From JAEUMD01 sp044222395 (GTDB taxonomy: Bacteria > Pseudomonadota > Alphaproteobacteria > Rhizobiales > Hyphomicrobiaceae), in NCBI GenBank assembly GCA_044222395.1, contig JBGANK010000023.1:1-43946 (forward strand): DNA of 43,946 bases, in the 5' to 3' direction. Made by a program: the position numbers and the translations under genes. Below, one piece after another: positions 43,534 to 43,946 of this stretch; position 1 is the first letter of the stretch, and each line of letters begins with the position of its first letter. A model generated the notes under the pieces. That model made no database searches. It saw only the letters and a list, made by a program, of their open reading frames with translations, and was not told the DNA's origin.

Positions 43534-43946
43534 ATGCTTGGAAAGGCTTCGCCACTTCCTGCCCTTCGTCCGGAGTTGAGGCTGATCAAGGGTGCGCCAA
43601 CGGCTTGCGGAGCGCCGTCGTGGCTGATCCACGACCCGATTCAGAACAAGTTCATCCAGATCGATATCACGGCCTACCGGATGCTTTCACGCTGGAAGCC
43701 GGGAGCAAGCCCTGTTGAATTCGGGCAGCAGCTGGCGGACACCGACAGCGTCCATGTCGATGAGAAGTCTATCGAAGAGTTCACCCAGTTCCTCTACCGG
43801 AACAAGCTCGCCGCGGATGCTCCCCGTGATGGCTGGCGATACTTCGCGGCCGAAGAGAAGGCTTCCCGGCGCTCGGTCTTCTATCGGCTCTTGCACCACT
43901 ACCTGTTCCTGCGCATTCCGCTCGTTCGCCCGCAGGGCTTTCTTGC
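43534..43946 (+). CDS. Putative peptide zinc metalloprotease with PqqD-like N-terminus (3' truncated by window)
   Basis: Only the first ~137 residues are in the window; the ATG is 2 bp past the previous stop with no separate Shine-Dalgarno, so it is translationally coupled. The visible part, with LRPELRLIKGAPTACGAPSW, LIHDPIQNKFIQIDITAYRML and a helical HVDEKSIEEFTQFLYRNKL, is a PqqD-like winged-helix, the domain that in other systems binds leader peptides. The following SVFYRLLHHYLFLRIPLVRP leads into what, in known relatives (COG1994/peptide zinc metalloprotease group), is an M50 membrane domain with HExxH; that part is beyond 43946. Together with the TolC- and HlyD-type genes it would form an export or processing complex. 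Confidence 0.75.
   Translation, partial: MLGKASPLPALRPELRLIKGAPTACGAPSWLIHDPIQNKFIQIDITAYRMLSRWKPGASPVEFGQQLADTDSVHVDEKSIEEFTQFLYRNKLAADAPRDGWRYFAAEEKASRRSVFYRLLHHYLFLRIPLVRPQGFL

Overview
The window is a GC-rich chromosomal segment that looks alphaproteobacterial and most like the Hyphomicrobiales (Hyphomicrobium-type). The main pointers are an alphaproteobacterial-type serC with its leader hairpin, a long serA directly downstream, an RlpA-like protein, a bactofilin, small Rhizobiales-type secreted proteins, and several families of dispersed palindromic intergenic repeats. No rRNA, tRNA, CRISPR array, prophage or intact insertion sequence was seen.

Layout. 1-3.1 kb: the 3' end of thiC, two small ORFs (one with an exceptionally strong Shine-Dalgarno), an L,D-transpeptidase and a secreted peptidoglycan-binding protein. 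3.1-5.3 kb: mostly intergenic DNA rich in repeats, with a bactofilin and a small secreted protein. 5.5-11.6 kb: CorA-type Mg transporter, ChrA chromate transporter, a DUF2892 membrane protein, an RlpA-like protein, an XRE-type regulator and a patatin-like phospholipase. 11.7-17.2 kb (minus strand): a complete vitamin B12 uptake operon btuB-btuF-btuC-btuD behind a cobalamin riboswitch; btuC carries an apparent one-base frameshift. 17.4-24.7 kb: PP2C-like phosphatase, DUF302 protein, MFS transporter, calcineurin-like phosphoesterase, Nudix hydrolase, GNAT acetyltransferase and a TrkH potassium transporter. 25.3-35.6 kb (minus strand): purA, a MuiA/DUF4139 protein, serC-serA with a leader hairpin that would sequester the serC ribosome binding site, two related outer-membrane beta-barrel genes each followed by a hairpin, and glmM. 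36.0-37.5 kb: an orphan ParA-type ATPase with an unknown partner gene.

37.9-43.9 kb: a SRPBCC-like/M50 membrane protease, then a tightly packed cluster: TolC-like outer-membrane protein, short HlyD-type adaptor, a GAF-like/transmembrane/HlyD adaptor, and the start of a PqqD-like putative peptide zinc metalloprotease (M50) cut by the window end. This cluster has the parts of an envelope-spanning export machine with no ABC, RND or MFS pump visible, and is the best candidate for a poorly described system.

The second notable theme is the intergenic repeats. Four CTAGTGT-ended inverted-repeat elements differ in their stem sequences yet keep base pairing (compensatory change), and a second family of about 65 bp occurs three times. 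These elements abut gene ends and starts: one supplies the bactofilin stop codon, and two lie in tandem just ahead of the peptidoglycan-binding gene.
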